The position numbers and the translations under genes are program-made. A stretch of DNA of 64,000 bases, from contig NZ_FOMA01000001.1 of the NCBI RefSeq assembly GCF_900112495.1, forward strand, positions 1 to 64,000, written 5' to 3'. The notes under the pieces are model-generated. The model was given only the letters and a program-made list of their open reading frames with translations. It made no database searches and had not been told where the DNA came from. The stretch comes from Bacillus sp. OV322. GTDB lineage: Bacteria > Bacillota > Bacilli > Bacillales > DSM-1321. Below are positions 10,085 through 18,763 of this stretch, piece after piece (position 1 is the first letter of the stretch; the number at the start of each line of letters is the position of its first letter).

Positions 10085-11590
10085 TCAGCTTCCAGAGTAA
10101 ACTCGCTCTTTTTCGTTCAGGTCAAGTGTCTTTGCTGTTAAAGCGTGAATTTCGTCCAGAAGGTCGGGATTTTCCATTAGTGACATACCATAGGAAGGGA
10201 TCATTTCTTTGATTTTTGTTTCCCATGTGTTCATATGCTGAGGGAAGCATTTGTTAATGATATCAAGCATGACGTGAACAGCAGTAGAAGCACCTGGAGA
10301 AGCACCCAGTAATGCTGCAATCGAGCCATCTGCTGCAGTGATAACCTCTGTCCCGAATTGAAGTGTTCCTTTGCCTTGAGCAGTATCTTTGATAACCTGT
10401 ACGCGCTGTCCGGCTACTACTAAATCCCAATCCTCGCTTTTAGCATTAGGGATAAATTCCCGTAATTCTTCCATACGCTGTTCTTTTGTTAACATTACTT
10501 GCTGGATCAGGTATTTTGTCAATGACATCTCTTTTGCGCCAGCTGCAAGCATAGTCAGGACATTATTCGGTTTTACGGAAGTTACTAAATCAAACATAGA
10601 TCCAGTTTTTAAGAACTTTGGCGAGAAGCCTGCAAACGGTCCAAATAGCAGCGATTTTTTATTGTCGATGAATCTTGTGTCAAGATGCGGAACAGACATT
10701 GGCGGAGCACCCAGCTTAGCTTTTCCGTATACTTTTGCATGATGCTGCGCGATAACTTCCGGATTTTTGCATACCATGAATATCCCGCTTACAGGGAATC
10801 CGCCAATATGTTTTCCTTCAGGAATACCGGATTTTTGCAGTAAATGCAGGCTTCCGCCTCCGCCGCCGATAAAGACGAATTTAGCAGTATGGTATTCTGC
10901 ACTGCCGTTATCAACATTCCGCACCTTTAATTTCCATGAGCCATCACTAGTACGATTAATGTTTTCAACACTATTTTTATATTTGATATCAACATTTTTA
11001 CTCTTTAGATGGTCAAACAGCATTTTTGTCAGGGCACCAAAATTTACGTCTGTGCCGGAATCAATTTTAGTCGCGGCGATAGGCTCATCCGATGTACGGT
11101 TTTGCATGATAAGCGGAATCCATTCTGCCAGCTTTGCCGGGTTATCGGAAAATTCCATTCCCTTAAATAAAGGATTGCTTAAAAGCGCTTTAAAACGCTT
11201 CTTTAAAAACTCTACATCTTTTTCCCCTTGTACCATGCTCATATGAGGTAATGGCATAATAAAGTCCTGGGGATTTTTAATAAGCTTGTTTTGTACAAGA
11301 TAAGACCAAAATTGCATGGAAACTTGGAACTGTTCATTAATATTAATAGCTTTGCTAATATCTATTGAACCATCTGGTTTTTCAACAGTATAGTTAAGCT
11401 CACACAGTGCCGCATGCCCTGTTCCCGCATTGTTCCATTCGTTAGAGCTTTCCTTTCCTGCGTTTTCGAGCTTCTCAAATACTTTGATTTCCCATTCCGG
11501 TACTAATTCTTTCAGGAGTGTACCTAAAGTCGCACTCATGATACCGGCGCCAATTAAGATGACGTCTGTTTTAGTTTCTTTGCTGCTCAT
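10085..11590 (-). CDS. mqo: malate:quinone oxidoreductase
   Basis: A 501-residue FAD enzyme that oxidises (S)-malate to oxaloacetate and passes electrons to the quinone pool at the inner face of the membrane, bypassing NAD-dependent malate dehydrogenase in the TCA cycle. The N-terminal Rossmann motif '[15 protein letters not shown]' (residues ~9-23) binds FAD; '[18 protein letters not shown]', '[16 protein letters not shown]' and '[15 protein letters not shown]' are characteristic Mqo blocks. Length matches the family (~490-500). The ATG at 11590 has an AAGGAGGGG ribosome site. It is monocistronic, with a 600-bp upstream region holding a hairpin at 11746-11789. Confidence 0.93.
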   Translation of the reverse strand: MSSKETKTDVILIGAGIMSATLGTLLKELVPEWEIKVFEKLENAGKESSNEWNNAGTGHAALCELNYTVEKPDGSIDISKAININEQFQVSMQFWSYLVQNKLIKNPQDFIMPLPHMSMVQGEKDVEFLKKRFKALLSNPLFKGMEFSDNPAKLAEWIPLIMQNRTSDEPIAATKIDSGTDVNFGALTKMLFDHLKSKNVDIKYKNSVENINRTSDGSWKLKVRNVDNGSAEYHTAKFVFIGGGGGSLHLLQKSGIPEGKHIGGFPVSGIFMVCKNPEVIAQHHAKVYGKAKLGAPPMSVPHLDTRFIDNKKSLLFGPFAGFSPKFLKTGSMFDLVTSVKPNNVLTMLAAGAKEMSLTKYLIQQVMLTKEQRMEELREFIPNAKSEDWDLVVAGQRVQVIKDTAQGKGTLQFGTEVITAADGSIAALLGASPGASTAVHVMLDIINKCFPQHMNTWETKIKEMIPSYGMSLMENPDLLDEIHALTAKTLDLNEKERVYSGS

Positions 11591-11745
11591 TGTAGCCCCT
11601 CCTTCTCCCTAATATTTGCCGAAAGGATGCCGCGCTTTTGCTTAGCCGTCAAACCAAGACAATGCGCTGCCTGGTCCACTTATCCAGTCTCAATTATTAG
11701 TATATTACAATTATTTATAGATTAAAATATATTGTTAAAATATAG

Positions 11746-11789
11746 TTTAAAGGGGAGAGAGATGACGTACTCCAATTTTCCCCTTTAAA
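11746..11789. other. inverted repeat upstream of mqo
   Basis: Perfect 11-bp arms TTTAAAGGGGA and TCCCCTTTAAA surround 22 bases. It lies ~155 bp before the mqo start, in the divergent space between mqo and the glycosyltransferase at 12188. It may be a terminator for an upstream transcript or an operator; no regulator family is indicated. The remaining part of 11591-12187 shows only a weak AGCAG/CTGCT-TTTTTT hairpin near 11955-11975. Confidence 0.4.
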
Positions 11790-12163
11790 TAGAAGATTAA
11801 CAGATTCTTTTTACAAAACCCAGATAAAAAGACTAGAATGGCAAAAAACTTCCAAAATTCTTTATTCAGTCTAATACCTGCTTAAGCATTGTGCTTATAT
11901 TGCACTTAATAATTGCCGAATTGCTAGGAATGAGGATCCTGCAGAGGCCGCCGGCAGCAGATAAAGCTGCTTTTTTAAATTCTATCCTAATACCCGGTTG
12001 CTAAAACCATTTTAGCTGCCAAAAGTATATCGCTTTATATGCGGTGTGCTTTTTTACTGATTGTGATATAAAAAGAGATTGTTTTAGTTTAAATAGGGAA
12101 TTCAGCCATTATTTTAAACTTATTTGAAAATATTTATTATGGTAGTTTAGTTAGGGGGAATCT

Positions 12164-12187
12164 TTGAAAAATATAAGCCTGAAGTGA
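12164..12187 (+). other. 7-codon in-frame leader ending at the glycosyltransferase start
   Basis: The best ribosome site here (AGGGGGA, 12153-12159) serves TTG at 12164, which opens seven codons (MKNISLK) and then TGA at 12185-12187, immediately followed in the same frame by the GTG of the next gene. It is either a leader peptide with reinitiation or a nonsense mutation in the gene's original 5' end. Confidence 0.4.
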
Positions 12188-13504
12188 GTGATACCTTTGA
12201 AAAAAAGGGTTTATATTCCGGTCCTTTGGAAATTCTATATCAGCCATCTTTTTGCTGTTATCTGGACATGCATTGCCATTGTATTATCAAAAAGCTGGTT
12301 AAGTGATTTAAGCGGAGTTGCAGGAATCACGCCGGCTGTGATAATCATTACGGGAATTGCTTATATACCTGGGTATTTAAATGCTTTTTTGGTAGCGAGT
12401 CTGCTTATAGACAAACAGCCAAAATTAAAGACCAATAATCCGCAAGATGATATAACCGTGCTAATTGCTGCAAAGAATGAAGAAAACGGAATTGCAAATT
12501 CTTTAATTTATATAAAAAACCAAGACTATGATGGGAATATTTCAATAGTTTTAATAGATAATGGTTCTGAAGATGGGACCATTGAGGCTGCAAAAAAAAT
12601 AGCCCAAGAAATCAATCTAGATCTATCAATTAAAATTGAAGCAGAGCCGGGTAAGCATGCTGCTTTAAATCAAGGCATTAAATATGTAAATACAGAATAT
12701 GTCATTACGCTGGATGCTGATACTTTATTGCATAAATCAGCTATCCGATACATTGTGGCAAGAATGAAATCTGCGCCCCCGGATGTATGTGCTGTTGCTG
12801 GGGCTATATTGGTCAGAAACAGCCGGGATAACTTATGGTCGCGTGTGCAGGAATGGGATTACTTTTTAAGTATCGCGTCTATTAAAAGGCTGCAGGGCCT
12901 ATATCAGGGAACATTGGTAGCGCAGGGGGCATATAGTTTATTTAAGACAGATACCATCCGGGAAGCCGGCGGGTGGCCGGATGCAATCGGGGAAGATATT
13001 GTACTGACCTGGAAATTTTTAAAACAGGGAAGAAAGGTTTTCTTTGAACCGCTGTCTGTTGCTTTTACAGAGGTTCCTACAAAATTGATTCATTTAGGCA
13101 GACAAAGGAGCAGATGGGCAAGAGGGATGATTGAAGGGTTAAAAGAGGTTAAACCCTGGCAGCAGCCTTCTATTTATACAAAATATCTAACGTCGGTTAA
13201 CTATATCATGCCGTATATAGATATCTCCTTTACATTTTTTTGGCTGCCTGGTCTTGTGCTGGCCTTTTTTGGAGTATATTGGATTGTGGGACTTACAACG
13301 CTATTGGTGCTTCCATTAACATTTGTCAGTTATTTTGTTTTGTATTTTTATCAAAAGAAAGTATTTACTAAACTAAATCTTAAAATCAGGAGAAATATAT
13401 CTGGCTTCATCGTTTTTGTACTATTTTACCAGATGATTATGAGTCCTGTATCTGTATGGGGGTATGTTCAGGAATTGTTTAAATTAAAGAGGATATGGAA
13501 ATAA
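12188..13504 (+). CDS. membrane GT2 glycosyltransferase (PgaC/IcaA/hyaluronan-synthase type)
   Basis: A 438-residue processive-type glycosyltransferase. Two membrane segments (residues ~12-33 and ~45-70) precede a cytoplasmic GT-A domain (~85-310) with 'TVLIAAKNEE', the D-x-D motif in 'TLDADT', 'GED' and the Q-x-x-R-W motif as 'RQRSRWARG'; two or three membrane segments follow (~325-425). This matches synthases of beta-linked polymers such as poly-N-acetylglucosamine; the product is not determined. The start is uncertain: GTG at 12188 directly follows an in-frame TGA, and TTG at 12197 is another possibility. No pga/ica partners lie alongside. A strong terminator follows at 13515. Confidence 0.8.
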   Translation: MIPLKKRVYIPVLWKFYISHLFAVIWTCIAIVLSKSWLSDLSGVAGITPAVIIITGIAYIPGYLNAFLVASLLIDKQPKLKTNNPQDDITVLIAAKNEENGIANSLIYIKNQDYDGNISIVLIDNGSEDGTIEAAKKIAQEINLDLSIKIEAEPGKHAALNQGIKYVNTEYVITLDADTLLHKSAIRYIVARMKSAPPDVCAVAGAILVRNSRDNLWSRVQEWDYFLSIASIKRLQGLYQGTLVAQGAYSLFKTDTIREAGGWPDAIGEDIVLTWKFLKQGRKVFFEPLSVAFTEVPTKLIHLGRQRSRWARGMIEGLKEVKPWQQPSIYTKYLTSVNYIMPYIDISFTFFWLPGLVLAFFGVYWIVGLTTLLVLPLTFVSYFVLYFYQKKVFTKLNLKIRRNISGFIVFVLFYQMIMSPVSVWGYVQELFKLKRIWK

Positions 13505-13514
13505 AGCATTTAGG

Positions 13515-13546
13515 AAAGCGCGTGTCTGCGGGACATGCGCTTTTTT
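13515..13546 (+). terminator. intrinsic terminator
   Basis: An AAAGCGCGTGT / ACATGCGCTTT stem with a TTTTTT tail, 10 bases after the glycosyltransferase stop. Confidence 0.8.
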
Positions 13547-13602
13547 GCTGCGGGAAACAGCAATCGCTGCGTTTAAATAGCTAGCAGATAAACAATGCTG
13601 GC

Positions 13603-14055
13603 TCACTCTTTCGTCATGAATACGCTATTTGGGTCTTCTATATAATCAGCAAAGGGAGAGCAGTACTGGAAACCGGCACTTTCGTATAGCCTTCTGGCAG
13701 GTATGAAGGCATCTTGAGAACCGGTTTCAAGGCTTAATCGGCTGTATCCCCTATGCCTGGCTTCTTCCAAGATGTGAGTGAGGATTTTTCTTGCTGTGCC
13801 TTTTCGGAGGTATGCAGAAGAGGTGCGCATGGACTTTATTTCACCATGAAGAGGATTAAGTTCTTTTAGCGCGCCGCATCCGGCTAATTCATTTCCTTCC
13901 CATGCAGTCCAGAACGTGATTTCGGGTTTTCGCAATTCATCCAATTTTAAAGCATGTATGCTCTTTGGAGGCGAATGCAGAGTCATGCCCTGAAGATGTT
14001 CATTCACCAAGTCGATCACTTCCCGTCTAGATAAATCGTCCTTTACAATAATCAT
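13603..14055 (-). CDS. GNAT-family N-acetyltransferase
   Basis: A 150-residue single-domain acetyltransferase. The acetyl-CoA loop is visible as 'YLRKGTARKILTHILEEA' (Q/R-x-x-G-x-G/A, residues ~82-99), preceded by the 'GEIKSMRTSS' strand and followed by 'LSLETGS' and 'ARRLYESAGF', the usual GNAT order. It resembles B. subtilis YsnE. The acceptor is unknown. The ATG at 14055 has a clear TAGGAGGG ribosome site. It is downstream of, and on the same strand as, the aldo/keto reductase at 14149, but a terminator separates them. Confidence 0.8.
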   Translation of the reverse strand: MIIVKDDLSRREVIDLVNEHLQGMTLHSPPKSIHALKLDELRKPEITFWTAWEGNELAGCGALKELNPLHGEIKSMRTSSAYLRKGTARKILTHILEEARHRGYSRLSLETGSQDAFIPARRLYESAGFQYCSPFADYIEDPNSVFMTKE

Positions 14056-14098
14056 GATTATTCCCTCCTAATCTCTTGAGCTTCATTTCATGTTAACA

Positions 14099-14138
14099 AA
14101 AAGCCGGAATGGGGAATGTTTAGCTTCATCCCGGCTTT
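14099..14138 (-). terminator. intrinsic terminator of the aldo/keto reductase gene
   Basis: On the minus strand, AAAGCCGGGATG / CATTCCGGCTTT with one mismatch is followed by TTTTTGTT. Confidence 0.75.
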
Positions 14139-14148
14139 ACAGGATTTG

Positions 14149-15144
14149 TTAAATTTCTTCTTTAGTTGGAGGCGCCATAAATTCAGGGCCGACCGGGTCA
14201 CTAATTGAGGTTTGCAGAATATTATCAATGGCTGCCTTGTCATCATCTGTCAGAGTCCAGCCTGTAATTTCATTGATTGCGTTCAGCTGGTCTGGACGGC
14301 GTGCACCCCAGAGGGCTATACCTGTCCCTGGCTGGTCGAGTATCCAGCGCACAGCAAGATGGATCACTTCTTTACCGTAGCGGTCCTTTGCCAATTGATC
14401 TAACTGATTGACTGCATGCAGATATTGCTGAAAGCGAGGGTGCTGGAATTTAGGATCATTATTACGCAGGTCATCTCCGCCGAAAGTCTGGCTAGCAGCC
14501 ATTTTTCCGGATAGCAGGCCTCTGCATAAGCTTCCATAAAGAAGTGTAGTGATGCTGTTTTCTTCACAGTACGGAAGGATATCTTTTTCAATATCGCGTT
14601 CAAATAGGTTATATGGCGGCTGTGCGGTATGCAGGGGAGCTATTTTTCTGAACTCTTCCATTTGCTTTACAGTGAAATTGCTGACACCGATTGCGCGGAT
14701 TTTTCCTGATTTATACAGACTTTGGATGGCATCCGCTGTCTCTTCCATAGGGATAAGAGGATCTGGCCAATGAATTTGATATAAGTCAATATAATCGGTT
14801 TGCAGACGCTTGAGGGAATCATCTATCTCCTTTAGAATCCGCTGCTTTGTGCCGTCACGGAACGGTTCGTTATTCTTCCAGTTTAACGCGGTTTTAGTAG
14901 CCAAAAGGATGCTGTCACGGCTGCCGTATTGCTTGACTGCTTTGCCGACTATTTCCTCGGATGTCCCAAATCCGTAGACTGGTGCCGTGTCGATAAGGTT
15001 TATTCCTTTGTCAAGAGCGGCATGAATGGTCTGAATGGATGTATCCTCATTTGTTCCGCCCCACATCCATCCTCCGATTGCCCATGTGCCAATCCCGATG
15101 CGTGAAGCTTTCATTCCTGTATCTGCTATTTGAGTGAATTCCAT
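14149..15144 (-). CDS. aldo/keto reductase
   Basis: A 331-residue NADP-dependent oxidoreductase of the (beta/alpha)8 AKR superfamily. The catalytic tetrad is present: Asp and Tyr in 'NLIDTAPVYGFG', Lys in 'LATKTAL' and His in 'YQIHW'. The C-terminal cofactor loop 'GIALWGARRPDQL' places it near the AKR11/IolS-type proteins. The substrate is not predictable. The start at 15144 is chosen over an upstream ATG at 15201 because AAAAGGAGATG lies 8 bases before it and family alignment begins there. It is one of three AKRs in the window (also 32604 and 44043), not close paralogues of each other. Confidence 0.85.
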   Translation of the reverse strand: MEFTQIADTGMKASRIGIGTWAIGGWMWGGTNEDTSIQTIHAALDKGINLIDTAPVYGFGTSEEIVGKAVKQYGSRDSILLATKTALNWKNNEPFRDGTKQRILKEIDDSLKRLQTDYIDLYQIHWPDPLIPMEETADAIQSLYKSGKIRAIGVSNFTVKQMEEFRKIAPLHTAQPPYNLFERDIEKDILPYCEENSITTLLYGSLCRGLLSGKMAASQTFGGDDLRNNDPKFQHPRFQQYLHAVNQLDQLAKDRYGKEVIHLAVRWILDQPGTGIALWGARRPDQLNAINEITGWTLTDDDKAAIDNILQTSISDPVGPEFMAPPTKEEI

Positions 15145-15196
15145 GTAAACATCTCCTTTTTTTCTGTTTTTGGTTTCGTTAACTTCGCTGCTATTG

Positions 15197-15232
15197 AACA
15201 AGGGTTGATATCCGCTCTAGGATGCTCGCTTT
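15197..15232 (-). repeat. remnant of the dispersed intergenic element
   Basis: The reverse complement reads AAAGCGAGCATCCTAGAGCG followed by GATATCAACCCTTGTTC, matching the right-hand third of the dispersed element seen at 1416. No terminal repeat survives. Confidence 0.6.
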
Positions 15233-15322
15233 ATCCTTATTGATTTTAAATTTTCATTTTATTCATTCCTTCTCAAAAACAAAATATCATGTTTTTCATA
15301 TTTATTCCAAAGTTCAGCTTCA

Positions 15323-15351
15323 GCACTTTTAGGGATACTTATGCATACAAT
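15323..15351 (+). promoter_or_regulatory. putative sigma-E promoter of the PK-like/sigma/ClpP cluster
   Basis: CATACAAT (15344-15351) is an exact match to the sigma-E -10 consensus CATACAnT. With a 14-bp spacer, GCACTTT (15323-15329) matches 5 of 7 positions of kmATATT. The predicted start near 15358 lies just before the AAAAAGGAGG ribosome site. Confidence 0.45.
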
Positions 15352-15382
15352 GGCATCTAGTGCAAAAAGGAGGTGAACGCTA

Positions 15383-17191
15383 ATGGCAGATCAACGGGTG
15401 TATCCTGCGGGACAGCGGGAGAACTTGAAGAATCATCTTATACAGCTTTACAGAGGAATTGAGGGAGATATAGCGAAGAATTGCAGTGATTATGAAATCA
15501 CTTTATCCCAAAAAAGTAAAATCAATGTCTGCGCATTCCGCTCCTTCCAAAAAAAGATGGATGCTGAACTGGAAAATAAAATGATAGAGGAAGGCCTTTC
15601 GACCACCCATAATCTGATTCCGCATGTTTTGTATTCTTTAAATAAAATGATTGTAAATCTATCTGGAGAAGCTTATGGTGTTGAAACAAATCCTGCTCCA
15701 TACGTTCATCCTGCTGATGCAAATCGTTCCAAGGCTCAAAGAAGGCTAGGGTTATTTGGAGGAACAGAGAGTGAAAACAGTCCTTCTATCATGGTTACTC
15801 TTGATCGTTCCATGTTAGCGAAGCCCGATATCTTTTCAAAGCTGCTCACAGGTGGAATGAATATTGCAAGAATCAATTGTGCACATGATGATGTACATGT
15901 TTGGACAGCACTCATTGAACAGCTAAAGATGGCAGAGGAAAACATCGGATGTAAGGATACATGCAAAATTTATATGGACTTGGCAGGTCCTAAAATAAGA
16001 ATTGGAGAATTAGCAAAAGAAAAGACAGACCTTACAATCACTGTTGACAGAGCAAATGAGAATTCACAATACGGGTATTTGGTGTGCAAGAGCCATACCT
16101 TAAGCCATAATGATCTTTCTTTCCTGCTCACGGCTGCTAATTGTGAAGACTTCACCTATATTGATGAAAATACGAGCATTCGATTTAAAGATACCAGGGG
16201 GAAAAATAGAATTCTTACAGTCGTACATATTGTGAATTCTTCATGTTTAATGGTTAAGTTAAATAAAACAGCATCCTTTAATGAACATACAAAACTGATT
16301 TGCAATAAGGAGCAGTGGACGCTAACGAACTTTGAAGAAGTACCTGCGGCTATCGTACTGAAAAGAGACGATGTTCTCCGAATCTACAAATCTGACCGTT
16401 ACCTGGGAATGCCGGCCCGCGGTAACCTGCCTGCCTCAATTGGGATTTCACTGCCCAAGGCCCTATATAATGTAAGACTTGGAGATAACATATATATGGA
16501 TGACGGCAAGATTTCAGGGAAGGTCATTAGGATAGAAAAAGATTTCATTGAAACAAAAATACTTACGCCTTTGAGTGAAGGGGCCAAGGTGAAAGCCGGA
16601 AAAGGAATGAACCTTCCTGATTCTTTTGTCTATCTGAATGTGCCTGCTTTAACAGAGTCTGATATAACAACTCTTGCCTTCATTCATGAAAAAGCAGATA
16701 TTATTGGATTATCATTTGTACACCGTCCCCAGGATTTAAAAAAGCTCGCGGATTACCTGGAGAGTCTTACAGGGCGGAGCATTGGAATCGTAGCAAAAAT
16801 TGAAACGAAGGAATCCATCCGCCATTTAACCAATATCATATTCGAAGGGCTGGATTTCAAGCATTTTGGAATCATGATTGCGAGGGGAGATTTAGCTGTT
16901 GAACTTGGATACAGCAAGTTGGCCAGGGCTCAGCAGGACATACTGGATCTGTGCCGTGCTGCTCATCTGCCTGTCATCTGGGCAACTGGCGTACTCGAAA
17001 AAATGACCAAAAAGGGCATTCCTGCAAGAACCGAGCTGACGGATGTTTTTGCAGGGGCAAAAGCAGATTGTATTATGCTTAACAAAGGCCAGTATATTGC
17101 AGATTCTGTGATATTCATAAAAAAGATCATGGCTATAAAGAACGAGGATATAGTCCGCCGTAATTCGCGGGACTTATTTTTACCGCTTTAA
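15383..17191 (+). CDS. pyruvate kinase-like protein lacking the C-terminal domain
   Basis: A 602-residue protein. Residues ~1-125 are an N-terminal region with no recognised domain. Residues ~133-590 are a pyruvate-kinase barrel with B-domain: 'GMNIARINCAHDD' (equivalent to MRLNFSHG, Arg163), 'MDLAGPKIRIG' (Lys204), 'GDNIYMDDGKI', 'LTESDITTLAFIHEKADIIG', 'IVAKIETKE' (catalytic-type Lys472), 'IARGDLAVEL' (Asp503) and 'WATGVLEKM' in place of 'ATQMLESM'. The C-terminal allosteric domain and PEP-utiliser-like tail of Bacillus Pyk are missing. Key phosphoryl-transfer residues are retained, but several signatures diverge, so activity as pyruvate kinase is uncertain. AAAAAGGAGG supports the ATG. It starts a same-strand cluster with a sigma factor (95 bp downstream) and clpP. 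Confidence 0.8.
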   Translation: MADQRVYPAGQRENLKNHLIQLYRGIEGDIAKNCSDYEITLSQKSKINVCAFRSFQKKMDAELENKMIEEGLSTTHNLIPHVLYSLNKMIVNLSGEAYGVETNPAPYVHPADANRSKAQRRLGLFGGTESENSPSIMVTLDRSMLAKPDIFSKLLTGGMNIARINCAHDDVHVWTALIEQLKMAEENIGCKDTCKIYMDLAGPKIRIGELAKEKTDLTITVDRANENSQYGYLVCKSHTLSHNDLSFLLTAANCEDFTYIDENTSIRFKDTRGKNRILTVVHIVNSSCLMVKLNKTASFNEHTKLICNKEQWTLTNFEEVPAAIVLKRDDVLRIYKSDRYLGMPARGNLPASIGISLPKALYNVRLGDNIYMDDGKISGKVIRIEKDFIETKILTPLSEGAKVKAGKGMNLPDSFVYLNVPALTESDITTLAFIHEKADIIGLSFVHRPQDLKKLADYLESLTGRSIGIVAKIETKESIRHLTNIIFEGLDFKHFGIMIARGDLAVELGYSKLARAQQDILDLCRAAHLPVIWATGVLEKMTKKGIPARTELTDVFAGAKADCIMLNKGQYIADSVIFIKKIMAIKNEDIVRRNSRDLFLPL

Positions 17192-17286
17192 TGTACAGTA
17201 ACACCTTAAATAATTTTTTATGCCCCGTATCTTATTTTAAGTCTCAAACGTTTAAGAGACAGAGAGGTGCCAAAGGAGTGAGCAGA

Positions 17287-17988
17287 ATGACTAGCGAGCG
17301 CAGAGATTATGTGCAGAGGCTTGATCAGGGAAAGGACACTTGGGATGATGTTTATCATGAACTGCAAAGATTTTGCCGGTTTCTTTCACAAAGCGAGTGG
17401 GAGGGGAATGACCTTGCACAGGAAGCTGTATTAAAGGGGATCCAGCATTATCACGGAGAAGCAAGCTTGCCGCTTTTAAAAACCATAGCAAAACATCTCT
17501 GGATTGATATGATCAGGAAAAGAAAAAGAGAAGTACTGTCAAACAGCGGAGAAGATTTGCAGGAGAAAGTAACTGAGAATACCTGTATGGAAAGCATTGA
17601 ATTTCTCACCCTCCTGCTGACACCGAAGCAGGCAGTCATTTTCACACTGAAAGAAGGATTTCTGTACAAATCCAGCGAAATAGCCGATCTTCTTCATACA
17701 GCAGAAACAGCGGTTAAGTCTGCTTTGCACAGGGCGAATAGGCAGTTAAAGAAGCACAGGGAAAATAAAGATCTTTCCGGGTTTAAACATGCACTGTGGA
17801 AAGATGAAGAAGAAATGAAGCTTCAAGAGCTCATCCTGCAGGCTGTGAAGTATCAGGACCCGGAAATCTTAATTAAGGCAATCCCAAGCATTCCTTCTCT
17901 TGCAGGCGAACTCAAAATTTCCAGACCTGGCTATGCAGCGAATCGTTCAATTTCCTCACCATCAGGCTTCCTCTCTATGGCTGCTTAA
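17287..17988 (+). CDS. ECF-like RNA polymerase sigma factor
   Basis: A 233-residue protein with the two ECF sigma domains. Region 2 is '[14 protein letters not shown]' to '[10 protein letters not shown]' (residues ~40-85), the core-binding and -10 recognition part. Region 4 is '[15 protein letters not shown]' followed by the helix-turn-helix '[22 protein letters not shown]' region (~115-160). A ~70-residue C-terminal extension follows, with no fold I recognise. The ATG at 17287 has AAAGGAG 8 bases before it; an in-frame ATG at 17191 lacks a site and overlaps the upstream gene. No anti-sigma factor is adjacent; the neighbours are the PK-like gene and clpP (28 bp gap). Confidence 0.8.
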   Translation: MTSERRDYVQRLDQGKDTWDDVYHELQRFCRFLSQSEWEGNDLAQEAVLKGIQHYHGEASLPLLKTIAKHLWIDMIRKRKREVLSNSGEDLQEKVTENTCMESIEFLTLLLTPKQAVIFTLKEGFLYKSSEIADLLHTAETAVKSALHRANRQLKKHRENKDLSGFKHALWKDEEEMKLQELILQAVKYQDPEILIKAIPSIPSLAGELKISRPGYAANRSISSPSGFLSMAA

Positions 17989-18016
17989 AGCCAAACAAAT
18001 TCGGGGGGATAAAACA

Positions 18017-18601
18017 ATGAGCACCATACCATATGTAATCGAGCAATCAAGCCGCGGAGAGCGTTCTTATGATATATATTCACGTCTTCTAAAAGACCGG
18101 ATCATTATGATCGGCGAAGAAATTACCGACCATTTGGCAAACAGTGTTGTGGCGCAGCTGTTATTTTTAGCAGCAGATGCACCGGATAAGGATATTACGA
18201 TCTTTATTAACAGTCCAGGAGGCTCTACCAGTGCAGGCTTTGCGATTTATGATACCATGCAATATATCAAGCCTGATATCCGCACCATTTGTACAGGGAT
18301 GGCTGCCTCGTTTGGAGCTATGCTTTTATTGGCAGGAACAAAGGGGAAAAGATGCGCCCTTCCTAATAGCGAGATCATGATTCATCAGCCGCTTGGAGGA
18401 GTGAAGGGGCAGGCCACTGAAATTGAAATTTCTGCAAATCGGATCTTGAAGCTAAAGAAGCACATTAATAAGATTATCTCAGAAAGAACAGGACAGCCGG
18501 AGGAAAAGGTTGCCCATGATACCGATAGAGATTACTTTATGACCGCAGAGGAAGCCGTGAAATACGGGATTATCGATGAAATCATAAAAAAGATCAATTG
18601 A
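18017..18601 (+). CDS. clpP: ATP-dependent Clp protease proteolytic subunit (ClpP paralogue)
   Basis: A 194-residue serine peptidase subunit that forms tetradecameric barrels working with ClpX/ClpC ATPases in the cytoplasm. The triad is intact: Ser in '[12 protein letters not shown]', His in '[11 protein letters not shown]' and Asp in 'HDTDRDYFM'. 'FINSPGGST' forms the oxyanion/substrate groove. Compared with the housekeeping ClpP of Bacillus, the N-terminus is short and the context is different, so this is probably an accessory ClpP2-type copy. The ATG at 18017 follows GGGGGGAT; a longer in-frame extension back to 17900 overlaps the sigma-factor gene and is not supported. Confidence 0.88.
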   Translation: MSTIPYVIEQSSRGERSYDIYSRLLKDRIIMIGEEITDHLANSVVAQLLFLAADAPDKDITIFINSPGGSTSAGFAIYDTMQYIKPDIRTICTGMAASFGAMLLLAGTKGKRCALPNSEIMIHQPLGGVKGQATEIEISANRILKLKKHINKIISERTGQPEEKVAHDTDRDYFMTAEEAVKYGIIDEIIKKIN

Positions 18602-18610
18602 ATTCCATTT

Positions 18611-18646
18611 GCTGTAAGAGTTGAATTTGCTCTTGCAGCTTTTTTG
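18611..18646 (+). terminator. intrinsic terminator
   Basis: A GCTGTAAGAG / CTCTTGCAGC stem (one G-U) with a TTTTTT tail, 10 bases after clpP. It ends the PK-like/sigma/clpP cluster. Confidence 0.8.
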
Positions 18647-18763
18647 CAGTTTCCCGGGATAAAAAGGGTATTTGCCCTTCTGTAAAGAAAATATTATAGG
18701 GCTAAGGAAAATGAAATTGAACATAAAAAAGAGAAAATACATAAAAGAGAAGGTGGCATCATT

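Noticed and set aside
10389-11612. Plus-strand frames opposite mqo
   Set aside because: Shadows of a clearly coding minus-strand gene with full family motifs.
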